Assembly (NCBI GenBank): GCA_018292915.2
Contig: JACVVK020000035.1
Coordinates: 2,032,501 to 2,096,500, forward strand
Reading direction: 5' to 3'
Length of the DNA: 64,000 nucleotides
Origin: Batillaria attramentaria
Lineage: Eukaryota > Mollusca > Gastropoda > Batillariidae
Shown: one piece after another, positions 23,202 to 35,631 of the stretch
Layout of the letters: each line of letters begins with the position of its first letter
How positions within the stretch are numbered: position 1 is the first letter of the stretch
The notes under the pieces: generated by a model
Database searches by the model: none
Told to the model about the DNA's origin: nothing
The model's input: only the letters and a program-made list of their open reading frames with translations
Position numbers and translations under genes: made by a program

Positions 23202-25277
23202 ATGGCGTCAAAGGTGAGATCCATTCATTACATGAGTCAGTTAAGATAGCATGCTGATTAGGTGCATTATTATTCGATCCTTTGGCGTGTTCGCGCGCTT
23301 GTTGAGGTGCAGATTATTCCTTGCGCTGCGCGTTCGAACATGCCGAGTCTTGTTCGAGCCATTTTGAATTGTTATTCCCCGTAGCTTTACGCATGATTTC
23401 GCGATCTTTAGTTTTGGATTGTTCTGCTCGTGCCTGACCACCGGGTAGGTTTTGTCTTGTTTTGTCAGGTGTCCATTGTCTCCGATGGTGTGTGAAATGT
23501 GCGGGGCTGAGGGGAGGTGTCAGATTCCTAGGCTCGCTAATACCGACCTTTAGAGTTAGGCCGCATGTGAGGGAAAGTTGCACAGGTTGTACCTGTATCA
23601 GTGTATGCGACTTTCATGACATGGATACTTTAGGATAGATTCACCAGTAGATCGTTAGACTAGGAGGTTTGCAATGTCTTCTAATGCTCAGTCATATTAT
23701 GTAAGTATGTTTTCATGATGAATCTGAATTTTTCACCATGGAGAAGGTTTGAGAATTTGACTTGTCAAGTTAGAACTGGCGCAGAATCTAGATCTTGCCT
23801 GAAGTTCGAGCTGTGTAAGTTTCGGGTACATCAGGTAGTAAGATGTGTAAGTTTCGGGTACATCAGGTAGTAAGATGTGTAAGTTTCGGGTACATCAGGT
23901 AGTAAGATGTGTAAGTTTCGGGTACATCAGGTAGTAAGATGTGTAAGTTTCGGGTACATCAGGTAGTAAGATGTGTAAGTTTCAGGTACATCAGGTAGTA
24001 AGATGTGTAAGTTTCGGGTACATCAGGTAGTAAGATGTGTAAGTTTCGGGTACATCAGGTAGTAAGATGTGTAAGTTTCGGGTACATCAGGTAGTAAGAT
24101 GTGTAAGTTTCGGGTACATCAGGTAGTAAGATGTGTAAGTTTCGGGTACATCAGGTAGTAAGATGTGTAAGTTTCAGGTACAACAGGTAGTAAGATGTGA
24201 CTTCAAGCATCATAGTAACTGTTCTAAACTGGGGAACATATATATATATCCATTACTCATTTACACATTGGGTAAAAAAAATATCAACGTTTTGGTCTTT
24301 GCTTATATATATGCCCCCCCCCCCCCCCCCCCAAAGAAAAACAAAATTGCAGATGGGGCATCACTCTGACGTTAAAGGAAACATAACTGTTCAGTTTGCG
24401 CACTGTTCACTTTACAGACCTTGGACTTCACTTCATGGTACGAGTTGCAGGCGGATTCAGACTCTGATGAAGAAAACCGAAACCCTGTGACTAGGTCTAG
24501 TGTGAGAGAGTTTTCACATGGACGCAGCAGCTACAGTCAGCATCACCACTCAGAAGACAGCTGGTATGAACCTTTGCATGTGACGCTTGACCAGTCAGGT
24601 GGGCCGAGAAGCGGGCGAGGAAGCCTGATTCAGCAGTTGCTGGACGAGATGGATGATGCAAACCAGAAGATCAACCAGTATGCTGATGACAAGGGAAATA
24701 CAAGGGCTGGGCAGTCGTACAGATCAGATGACGGTATTTTCATTGATGTTTCATGTATGCTGTTGTTGAGGAATGGAAAAATACTTTGCACTATAAACAG
24801 TCCTCTGGTCTTTTTCTTCCTCTTTGTTGTATATAATATCTATAATATATATCACTATGGTATAATGAAGATAAAAGATAAAGATCACTATTCATCCTGC
24901 AACTGGGAAATCTGTTTGGTCCAGGCTGTCGTAAGACATAAACAACAACAATAAAAATTTAATACCGCCTGGCTGGTTTTCAAATAAACTACCTTGGTAG
25001 TTAGTTATGCATTGTTCATGTGAATTACAACACAAGACAGTAAAGTTACAGCTAGCCTGTTGTTCTACCTGCAGTATAGGCCTATGTATGACTAACCAGG
25101 GCTCCCTAAAAGCCACAGACCTAAAGGGTCCACTGACCCCCAGTTCAAAATTTTAGGGGGTCTTTGGACCTCCACTTTCAATTTTTAAAGGGTCAGAATC
25201 ATTTCTCAAGTTCTTAGTGCATGGAATTATGAATTCAGTAAATACTGCTGAACAGATGTGTGTGTGTGTGTGTGTGT

Positions 25278-25333
<56 letters not shown>

Positions 25334-28300
25334 AAAACTGAATTTTATCAACTTCAAATCATATAATTAAATGAAGTGGGTATAATTTAGTTTTGAAAGT
25401 TGGAAACTCCAACTTTTTGCCGCTGCTCTCTGCCGACTCTGATGCGACGTCTGAATCGTAGCTATGCGACGCCGAAGTGCACCCGCTGCCGGGCGAGGGC
25501 TCGAGCCCCTCCACAACTTTTCCACTGACGAAAAAGTCCATAGTCTTTTGAACTTTAACTTTTTTCGGTGGCATGATTCGTCACAGAGAAAGCGAATCCG
25601 ATCGGTAACAAGAGCACTGACTCTAAAATCTTTCGTCCATGGTTTCGAGCGCAGAAGCGGAAAAAGGTGGGGCACGTTCACTACGCGAAAGTGGCTGTAG
25701 TAGCCGCCGATCTGCAGCAGTAGACAGTTAACGCCTGCGAGCGTTAAACAGAACCAAAAACAGAACCGAACGGAATGCGGCCAAGGTAAGGGAGAACACT
25801 CACTCGATCATCACAACAAGCCTATAGGCGTACGCACGGTAGTGCAGAGGTAGTGCGTCAAGCTAAGCACAGATCGCGTTCATAATGCTTCAACGTACCC
25901 CCTCGAATTTTTTTTAGTACGTAAATTTTTACTTCAGTGCGTAAATTACGCACAGACGCACAGTTTAGGGAGCCCTGCTAACACTGTAACAGTGTTCTGA
26001 TTTTTGCAGCTTGTTAATTTTCATCTGACATCCTGTCAGGCTGTCAGCAGTAGATTAGGCTTGGGAATTTTCAGTCATTTGGCAGTTTTCAGCCATTTTT
26101 TTTAAAGAAAAATTAGTTCCAGCCAAAGAAAAAAGGAAGTGGGAAAAAAAAAGGTTGCATGCAGCAGCAGGGATTCACATCCGAATCGGACATAGACCTA
26201 TTAATTTCCAAAATGTCCGATTGTTTTGGGGAGATTCAGGACAAATGTCCGATTACACTGACGACAGAAGCGGACAATGTCCTATTCTTTTTTCGCAAGG
26301 CCGGACACAGCATTGCGCAAACCGCGGACAGTTCCGCCGGAAAAAAAAATCAGGGAAAAAAAAATTCCGCGAACGGTACGGTCCTGGCAATACAGCGAGT
26401 TCGTGTGGCCCACCCCCTACTGTGCACGCATGACCGCGGACAGACAGGGCAATTAGCGCATCGCCCCCGAAACACTACTGCAGCTAGGCGGCTGGTTATC
26501 ACCTCATCCGCCAGTTCCGACGTCCGAGCCTTTACACCTGTCAAATCACTGACCATTGTTTTCACACGACACCCCCATCATGCGTATGTCGGTGCGTGTG
26601 AACGTGTTTCTTTGTGTGTCAGTGTGTGTGAGCGAATTAAGGCGGATATTTGATAGGTATGGTGTGGTTACTACTCCCCCTTGTTTTCGTGTTTGACAAT
26701 AAAGACTGAAACGGAAAATGCGAATTCAGCCGGACTAAACTCAGTGATTTGACACTTAGCAAATCAGCAACGCCGGGATGTCTGTGTACGTCGTTTGGAC
26801 GTGTGTGTGTGTGCCATCGTGAGGGTGAGAGAAAGGGAGAGACCATCATCATTAGCTTGCTTTACGTCCTATGGCTTTTGGCCCTTAAGGACAAGTTGTT
26901 CCTGGCGTGTGACTTTGGCTGCTTGGCTAGGCGAGTGTCTTTGGGGTGTGTGAGGGCTGATTTGCTTAGCTTTGGTCAGCGTCAGAGGATCTTCACTTGG
27001 CTTTCAGATGCCTGGTCTGGGTTTGTTTTTCAGTGCCTCAGTCTGTTCTGTCATCCGTACTTTTGCCATTTAGATTATCACTGGGGTGTCCCCTCGCTTT
27101 TTGGTTTTTAGAACCATTTTGTCAGATCTGATCTGACGATCGCGGTTCGGCAGGGTTCTCATTGGCCTATCACCTAGGACATGGTGTGGCTTGAGGAAGT
27201 CTACCGTCTTCAGTGAGTATCTGTCTCTCAGGTCCCAGATCGGCTGGAGGCTGGCGGGCAGGCCATCGCAACCGTTTACAATGTGGCGGATGTCTGGGGG
27301 CTGCCCACACTGGCAGAGGTCGTTACTCCATGTGTGTGCGCAGCACAGTGTGCGTATTCTGCAGATGATTGCAGAGTGTCCTGCGCGGGAAGAGTGGCAC
27401 GTGGTTTTGGCCACCCGGGAGGTGGACCCAGCCATTTTCTTCGCACAATGCACGGAGTCTCCTCTCTCTGAGAGTGTGGGCCGCTCTTTTGTATCTTACT
27501 TTTTACTTCACTGAGTGTCTGGAGTAGTTTTGCTTCCATGCCATCGCCGGTGGCGTCCCGGGCCGCGCGATCGGCCAGCTCATTTCCTATGATCCCGCTG
27601 TGGGAGGGTAGCCACATGAGGGCTAAGATGGTTCCCTTCGTGATGATCTGATGGGCCAGAAAGAGGATCTCGCTTTGTACATCACTCCTATTCCTCGTGC
27701 CCCCTCTCTCTAGGGCTTGGAGTGAAGACTTGGAGTCGGGACAGAATGACCACCCCCAGCGGGGGGTTTGGCATGTCGTTGACAAACGTGCAGGCCATGA
27801 GGATTGCATACATCTCTGCTGAGAAGATGCTTAACCCGGCGTTGAGTTTGTAGCGCCTTGTGATTCCAAGGTCTGGGATCACGAAGGCGCACCCAACCTC
27901 TCCTGAGTCTAGGACAGAGCCGTCCGTATAGATTTTCAGGTGCTGGGAGAAGCGCTGTTCGATCTTCTCTCTTGCAGGGTATGTGGCAAGAGCAGAGTCT
28001 GCTTTCTTTGACGCGCCTTCAGCATAGCGGTGTTCGTACTCGGGCTTAGCCAGCTCCCAGGGAGGAAAGACCGGCTTGGGAGTTTGTGCCACTTCAGGTT
28101 TCGCTCCGCACTCTGACCAGATGTCATTTGTGTGCTCCGCCATCGGGATGGTCGTCCGATATATTCGTGGCGCTTTGACTTCCAGACCCTGCCGGATCAG
28201 GGTCTCCTTGGTGACTGTCTCTGTGAGACCATCCCCCAAGGTGGTCTCAGTAGCGTGCATGGCAGCCTGGAAGTTGGCACACCTCCTTTGCATTCCTCCC

Positions 28301-31300
28301 TGAGTGGTAGCCAGCCTGCTTCCTGGTATACCAGGTCGTTTCTCGCACTTTTCTAGCACCAATTGCCCGTTTTCAGCGCTGCCAGTTCAACTCGTTCAAG
28401 CTTCAGATATTCGGCTTTCGACAGTGCGAAGAAGGCTTCGCATCCGTACGTGAGGCGGGATCTCACCAGAGCGTTCGTTAGATGGATGAGGCTGCTGCTG
28501 GTGTTGCCCACCTCTCAGCTGACAGGATTTTGATCAGGTTCACTGATCGCGCAGCTTTTGCGGTTAGGTTGCTGATGTGCGGCTGCCACCGCAGGCGTTC
28601 ATTCAGTGGTCACTCCCAGGAACTTAGCCTCGCTGCAAGGCTTGATGGTCACGTTCCCGATTTGTATGGACATGGCGTTCTTCGCTCCGTTTGTCCTGGA
28701 GAACACCCTGACGTGATGTTTTCTCCGGGGAGAGCTGGAAGCCATTCTGCCCCATGTAACCCTGGATGTCATCCACACACGACTGAAATTTGGTCCGCCA
28801 TTCTTTCGTACAACTTTTTCATAAAAGCTGTCTTTCCTGGCAGATGAGTGGGCAGCTCAGTCCAAATGGCCAAGGTCATCTGTGTACAGTGACATTTTTA
28901 TGTCCGGACTGACGACCTTGGCCTCAATGTCGTGTAGCATGACTGAGAACAGGGTAGGCGCAATCACGCCTGCCTTGCGGGACGCCCATATCGAGGATGT
29001 GCTCATCCGACAGGGAGGCTCCGACTCTCACCGAGATGCTCTGTCTGCCAGGAACGCCTGCACAAAGTGGTACAGTCGCCCGGAGATGCCAATGCTGCTC
29101 AGTTTGTCTAGAAGCTTGGCATGCCACACTGTGTCGAACGCGCGCTTGATGTCGAAGAAGGTGGTCACCACTGAGTGTTTGTTGACCATTGCCTTCTTGA
29201 TCTCACTGGTGAGCCTAGCGACGTGTTCCATGCAGCCTCTTCCTTTGCGGAAACCGGCCTGGCACAGTGGGATTATGCCATGCTTCTCCAGATGGTACTC
29301 TAGCCTGTCTCTGGCCAACCTCTCATACACCTTCCCCAGGTGGGATGTTAGTGCGACCGGGCGGTAGCTTGTTGGGAGGTGGGGCGGCTTGCCATCCTTG
29401 GGGATGGCCACCACTACAGCCTTCTTCCAAGCCTTGGGTATCTGACCAGAGTCCCAGCAGGTCTGGTAGAAGCCCAGAAGAACTTTGACCATTCTGTCTG
29501 GAAAATGACGAATCATCTGGTACGAGATTGGGTCATGCCCGGTCGCTTTGCCTTGCGAGCCGAGGCTGCCAATCGCCGTCCGTAGCTCCTCTAGCGTCAG
29601 GTCGCCGTTGGAGGGAGCTTGACCGTCATTTTCCGACTTCTCAAATCTCTGTTCTTCAGTCCGCCGGTATTCCCTCATTTCTGGGGGGAGGTGTTCCGTT
29701 TGACTGGCCTTGGCAAATGTCTCGGCGAGAGCATCAGCCTTTTCTTTGGCAGTCTGAGTCTTTTGGCCATTGACAAGTAGAGCCCTTTCTGGCAGGCGGC
29801 CCCTTCGCCTGTGAGCGCGTATCATTCTCCACAGCTTGCTGCTGTCCTTGGGTTCCTGCACCTGCTCTGTGCAGAAGCGTTCCCAGTGTTCCTGTCTGGC
29901 TTTTTCAGCAACCTCGCTACAGTGAGTGGTGGCTGCCCGCACCAGCTCTCTGTTTTCCTCAGTCATATTTCTTTTGAACGCTCTGAGGACCCGCCTTTTC
30001 TCTGCTGTGGCTTCCTCGCATTCCGCGTTCCACCAACCACCTATCAGCCGGCGCCCACCGGAGGGCTGTGGGCATGACTGTGGGATCGCAGCGTTGGCCG
30101 CGGTGAGGATCATGCTTCTAATCTCCTCGTACTTAGAGTCTATATCTTGGTCAGGGCTGTTGCGGTTTAAGTGTTCGCATTCGGCTTCCAGAAGGGTTCG
30201 GAACTTCTCCCAGTCTGCTTTGTCATATGCATATTTTGGGTCGGAGTTGACCTCCACCTCCGTGGGGACGGCCTGATCCAGCGTAATGTGGATCGGTAGG
30301 TGGTCTGACTGCATATTGTCATCTCCAGTCTCCCAGGTAGCCTCTAGGCAGAGTGCTGGGCTAGCTAGTGTTATGTCAATTGCGCTGTTCCTCTGACCAC
30401 CTTGGCCGATGCGGGTCACTGAGCAATCGTTCAGTATGCTCAGATTGGATTCTAGAACCGCGTTTGCCAAGTGCATTCCGCCAGCCGTCGTTGCATCTGG
30501 ATCCCAGAGTCTGTGGCTGGCGTTAAAGTCGCCGGCCACCACCCAAGTTCTCCGTGCGTCTGGTGTCTGCGCACCAAGGTTTTTAAGCCAGTCACAGGCA
30601 CTCCCATCCGGTATTCCGTCTGGGTAGTACACATTTATCAGCGTGAGCTCCTTTCCCCCTGATAACGAGACTGTCAGGCTTCTCAGGTTGAGCCGGCAGT
30701 CTCCAAGGGTTCTGGGGTTCACGTGTGTCAGCGGGTCAGCATCCACGTATGTTAGCCGAGTGCTGACGTACGTAGCGACCATGACGCGAAGGGAGAGACT
30801 GTGATGCCGCTGGGAATTCAACCGGACTAAACTCGGTGATTTGACAGCAAACCGGCAACGCCGGGATGTCAGTGTACATCGTTTGGACACGTTATCAGTC
30901 GCGCAAATTTAGGTAAAGCCGCACAATCTTGATTGCTGAAAGACTCCACAGAAACACCAGACTCTGCTACTGAGTCACATTTATGCATACATGTACCAAT
31001 TATGCCATGATCTCTACGGTTGACACGCGCTCCCGGGGAGTGGTCCGGACACCACCGTGAGTGTCTGTGACTTGGGCGACCAACTCAGTTACCACTTACC
31101 AAGTGACGCTCTACTGTAGAACAAAAATCTGTTTCAGAGATGTGAATCAGTGTCATGGCTTATCTGAAGTTGAGAGTAGTCTGAATGATACATGAGTGAC
31201 CTCAAGCATTGTCATTGTGGGGACATGCTCTTTCAAGGATTGTGTGAAACTGAATGAAGACCACAAAAACAAAGTTGTTTGATGGTATGATAAAACAAAA

Positions 31301-34300
31301 CAACAACAACCAAAAAAAAAAAAAAAAATAGCATATCTTTTCTGAATTTTTTTCATCCCAGATTGTGTGCAGTTTTGCAGCCAGAATGCACCAGACTGCA
31401 CAGATTTTAATCTAGATTTTACAAATTTTCCCTAGGTAGGGCGCCTTCGGCGCTACACAGTCGTGGCTTTGCAACTCCTCTCAAAATTTTCCTCTTTTTT
31501 CATGCTGGATCATTTCTACCCCTGAATAAAAGATTGGAAAACACTGAATGTCCTATTGTTTTTTATTTTTCAGGACAAATGTCCTATTGTTTTGGTTGAG
31601 ACCAGGACATTTGTCCTATTGAACCCAAAATGGATGTGAATCCCTGCAGCAGTATATCATGATACATGTAATGCTATATATGGGATTGACTATCTGCAGT
31701 ATTTTACTTTTGGCTGCTAGAAGAATTTATTTTTTATCTGTTAATTTGTTTCCACCAGGCATGAGTCTGCAGGAGTTCCCCATTAACCCTGCATCACGAC
31801 ACGGTGAGACAGATGAGTCCGGCTGCGACGAAGCAGTATCATCTGCCATTGCTGAAGTTTCCAAGGACTTCATCTCTGGCAACCTTTCCACAGGACCGCT
31901 GGTGTCAGGAGAAAGTGATGACTCACACATTTCCTCCGACAATGACCTTCGCCATCGCCGGGGAGCAGCCTATGCCCGCTACCCAGAAACCGCTGCTGGA
32001 CTGTCTGACAGCGACTGGAACCCGTACATTACAGAATCTGACACTAACACTTCACCTAGGGTAGTGGCCGAATTCCGGTCTGTTCCGTCATCCAGTGGTG
32101 CAGCAGATTCAAAACTGGCGTCGCTGATTTCTTCTTTTAACCCTCCTCTCTGTAGCACAAAAACAGGTGCGTCAGGTGGCAAGATACCCAAGACCAGTCT
32201 GCATGGATCTGATTCAAAAACTGCTTCAGAGAACACCCTGCAGTTTAGTAACATCAAGGAGAAATCAGAGACAAGCATCCACAGCCTTGTCCCACTCAAA
32301 CCCGATTCTTCTATAAGTCCGCCACAGATGTCAAGCTCGAAGCTGTCAGAGTACAGTTTTGGGAAAAAGTCTTTGGAAAGTTACGACATTTCCAGTGGTG
32401 GTGCCTCGCGTGAAGAAGCAACACGCAGTCTTCGGAAGTGCTTTGAGAGAACGTCCTGGCCTCCGAGCCCTGGGAATTCTAGTGGTGAAAGAGCTTCGTC
32501 TGGAACCACGGCAAGTCGCCAGGGATCTAGTCAGAAAACATCCGACAGTGGCGTGGATCTCACAAGCGTAGAAGAGAGGTTCAAAGTGCTTGGTAACATT
32601 GGGGGTCTGCCGCGTTACCCACCCATCTCAGAAAATGATAACCTGCCTGGCAGTGGCTATTTTCATGCTGCTGTCCAGAACGCTCTGACCACTGCAGAGA
32701 GTAAAGGTCAGACAACAGCCTCCGTTGAACTCTACTCACCAGCACAGAGGTCCAGACCAGTGTCAGATAGTAAAGGCACTGAGGCTTATTTTAATTCTCA
32801 ACAGCCCAGAACAACAGGCAACATGCAGCTACCTAGAGATACTGCCCCGTACAGATCTGTAGCAGACCAGTTGAGCAGTGACTCCGACCTCACCTCTGTC
32901 ACCAGCTCCAGCATGGACACTGTCGTCTCGTCCACATCCCAGTCCAGGAAGGAGAGTTCTAGCGGGCAGGGTCACCATGAAAAGCTGGGCCAGCAGGTGC
33001 AGAAACTTCTGCAGGAGACGGCGTACCTCACTGGAAGCTCGAGGGCCAGAGACAGAGAACAGTTGCAGAGACCAGGTGTTACTACTGTTAGTCAAACGGA
33101 AGGCAGGACAGGAGAGGGAGTGAACAGTCAATCAACTGGCAAAGGCCAGACGACGAATCTGGACTATGACCGCCTGCATCGAGACCTCCAGGAAATTCAG
33201 GACAGCTTGCAGGTCATGGGTCAGCCAGCGGTCGACACTCCGCCTCCCGTGAATGCAGCCAAGATGGACAGCGACAATGAGGGTGACATCGTGCCGAGCA
33301 CCACCACCACTCCTGAACGCGGCCGACGGTTGGTGTGGGACTACGCGGCCGACTTAGGCTACAGGCACGGAGACATGGCTCAGCTGGAGGGTATGATGAG
33401 TGACGCTACTGAGTCTTCACCTCTGAACCCTTCCGACAACCTGCGCTACACGTCTGATGGGGAGGAAACGCGGACGTCAGGCAGCAGTGTGAAGGAGCAC
33501 GGGGAAGAGGAAGAGCATCATGACGACAGCGTTAACCTGACCCTGACCGGCCATCACGCGGCTCCGACAACGGGCGAGATGGAGCTGGAGGAGCTGATTT
33601 CAACCTTCAGGAGTGAAAGTCGGGCGCTTGAAAGCCGGTACCAGGCTGTGCGTTCACAGGTATAAATTAGCATCAACTTTTTGTCTGTTCGTATCATATA
33701 AGGAGTATACAGTTTTTGTAACTGTCAGGTCATGGCTGGGTCAACAACAAAAAATGATGTGGGTTTTCCTTATTGTTGTCTCTTTCACCCTGTTTGGTGG
33801 AGAAGAATGTAAACTCCCAACCAGTTATTCAGCATACTGCAGTATTTTAGTATTCAGCACATAACTGGTATCCAGATGAAGAGAAAAATAGATTGTGGTG
33901 CTGTGAAAGCATATTACATGAATTACTAAATATTATGTACATAGATCTGTCTTTCTTGCTTCTAAGTTGTACATGGATTTGCTGCCTGTTGTGGACTTGT
34001 TGAGTGTTTGTTTGACAAGTGTGCTTTCAATTTATTCATCCTTGTGCTTGTGCAGGGCTTAGCGGACAAGGTGTTCGGCATCCTGACCAACTCCAATCCA
34101 GATCAGCAGGCCCAGGGCATCTTGTCGGAGATCAGCGCAGAGGAACAGCGTCTCCGGCAGGCTCAGCTGACCCAGGTACCGACCCACGGCTACGGCAGCA
34201 GCTACTCTGAGTCGTCACCCAGTACCTCCCTCCCCAACTTCAGCCTCAAGGGAGATGATGCTGTACGTAAACGTCTAGACCTTTCAACCCTCAGTGACTC

Positions 34301-35571
34301 AGCCGACGGCAGTCACCTTCACGCCTCCTCGCTTGACGCCAGTGGGAAGTGTCTCGTTGGGAAGGACGTTGGTTTTGTCGCGACCAGCACAGCGCAGACG
34401 CTGATCTCAGCCCAGATGAAGAAGATGGCGGACAGGACGTTCAACCACAGCATCGAGCTGCGATCGCCAGTACGTCAGGTGGTGGAATGTTACCCAGTGT
34501 ACAGCCATCAGCGTGACCAGCCGCAGTACCAGCAGCTCCAGCAGGAGTTGCAGTCACAACTACAACAGCAACTACAAAGACAGCAACAACAACCACCACC
34601 ACCTAGACAGCAGCAACAAAAAGAAGAGAGCAGTCAAGCGCCATCTGACAGACCAAGGGAGGCGTGGCCTGAGCAGAAACCCACTACACAGCAGGAGTGA
34701 GTGATTAGATAGTTTATAAACGATAACATTCAGCATATAATGCAGACAATGTGTACTGGGTGGCTGTGTGGAGCACAGTACACTAACAGTAGCAGATTCA
34801 GGCCACTGGATCAACAATTCACTGCCATTGTTTAAAAAAAAAATTAGGCACCAGATATCAGCTTTAAAGCTTACGATATTTTCTTTTTTAAAAGAAATCA
34901 GGCATCAGACATAGAGGTTACAACATTTTCTGTAAAAAAAAAATCACTAGATATAGAGGTTACAATATTTTCTGTTAAAAAAATCAGGCACCAGATATAT
35001 AGAGGTTACGGCTTTGTCTTTCGTACATGGTCACAACAAAATCCGTTTAAAGTGTTTTCAGTTCAGTCTTGTAGTTTTTTTTCAGATACTTTTTCACAGT
35101 TCATATGTGAGTGACGTATATTCTTTAATTGCGTAATGTGTACAAAGTGTTGATTTTGTTACCAGGCAACAGGGTGCGGTATCCCAACTTTCAGATGGCA
35201 GTGGAGACAGAAGCAAGTCCCCCACGGACGTGGCAGTCGGCGGGTAAGCTGTGTTCAATATGTTCATAACAGCGCTCGCATACTGTGTGTTACAAGTTAC
35301 CTAAACATTAATGGTACATGTACCATCTGGCAAAACAGATTGTGAGGTCTTGCTGGAGTCACTTCGTTTTTCTTGACATGCTTTTGACAAAATTGAGGCT
35401 GAAAATGTTGCACCTTTTGTGCTTGTCTTTTCAGGTCTGGTGCTGAGACAAAGAGGGATGTAGCTGGAACAGAAGGAAAAGATTCTGAAGGTAAACATTT
35501 GGCTTTGTCTCAAGTAAGGAATTGGCACTAGATACTTTGAGACGTGCTGTTGCCTTTGGGTGAGCGTGCGA

Positions 35572-35631
<60 letters not shown>

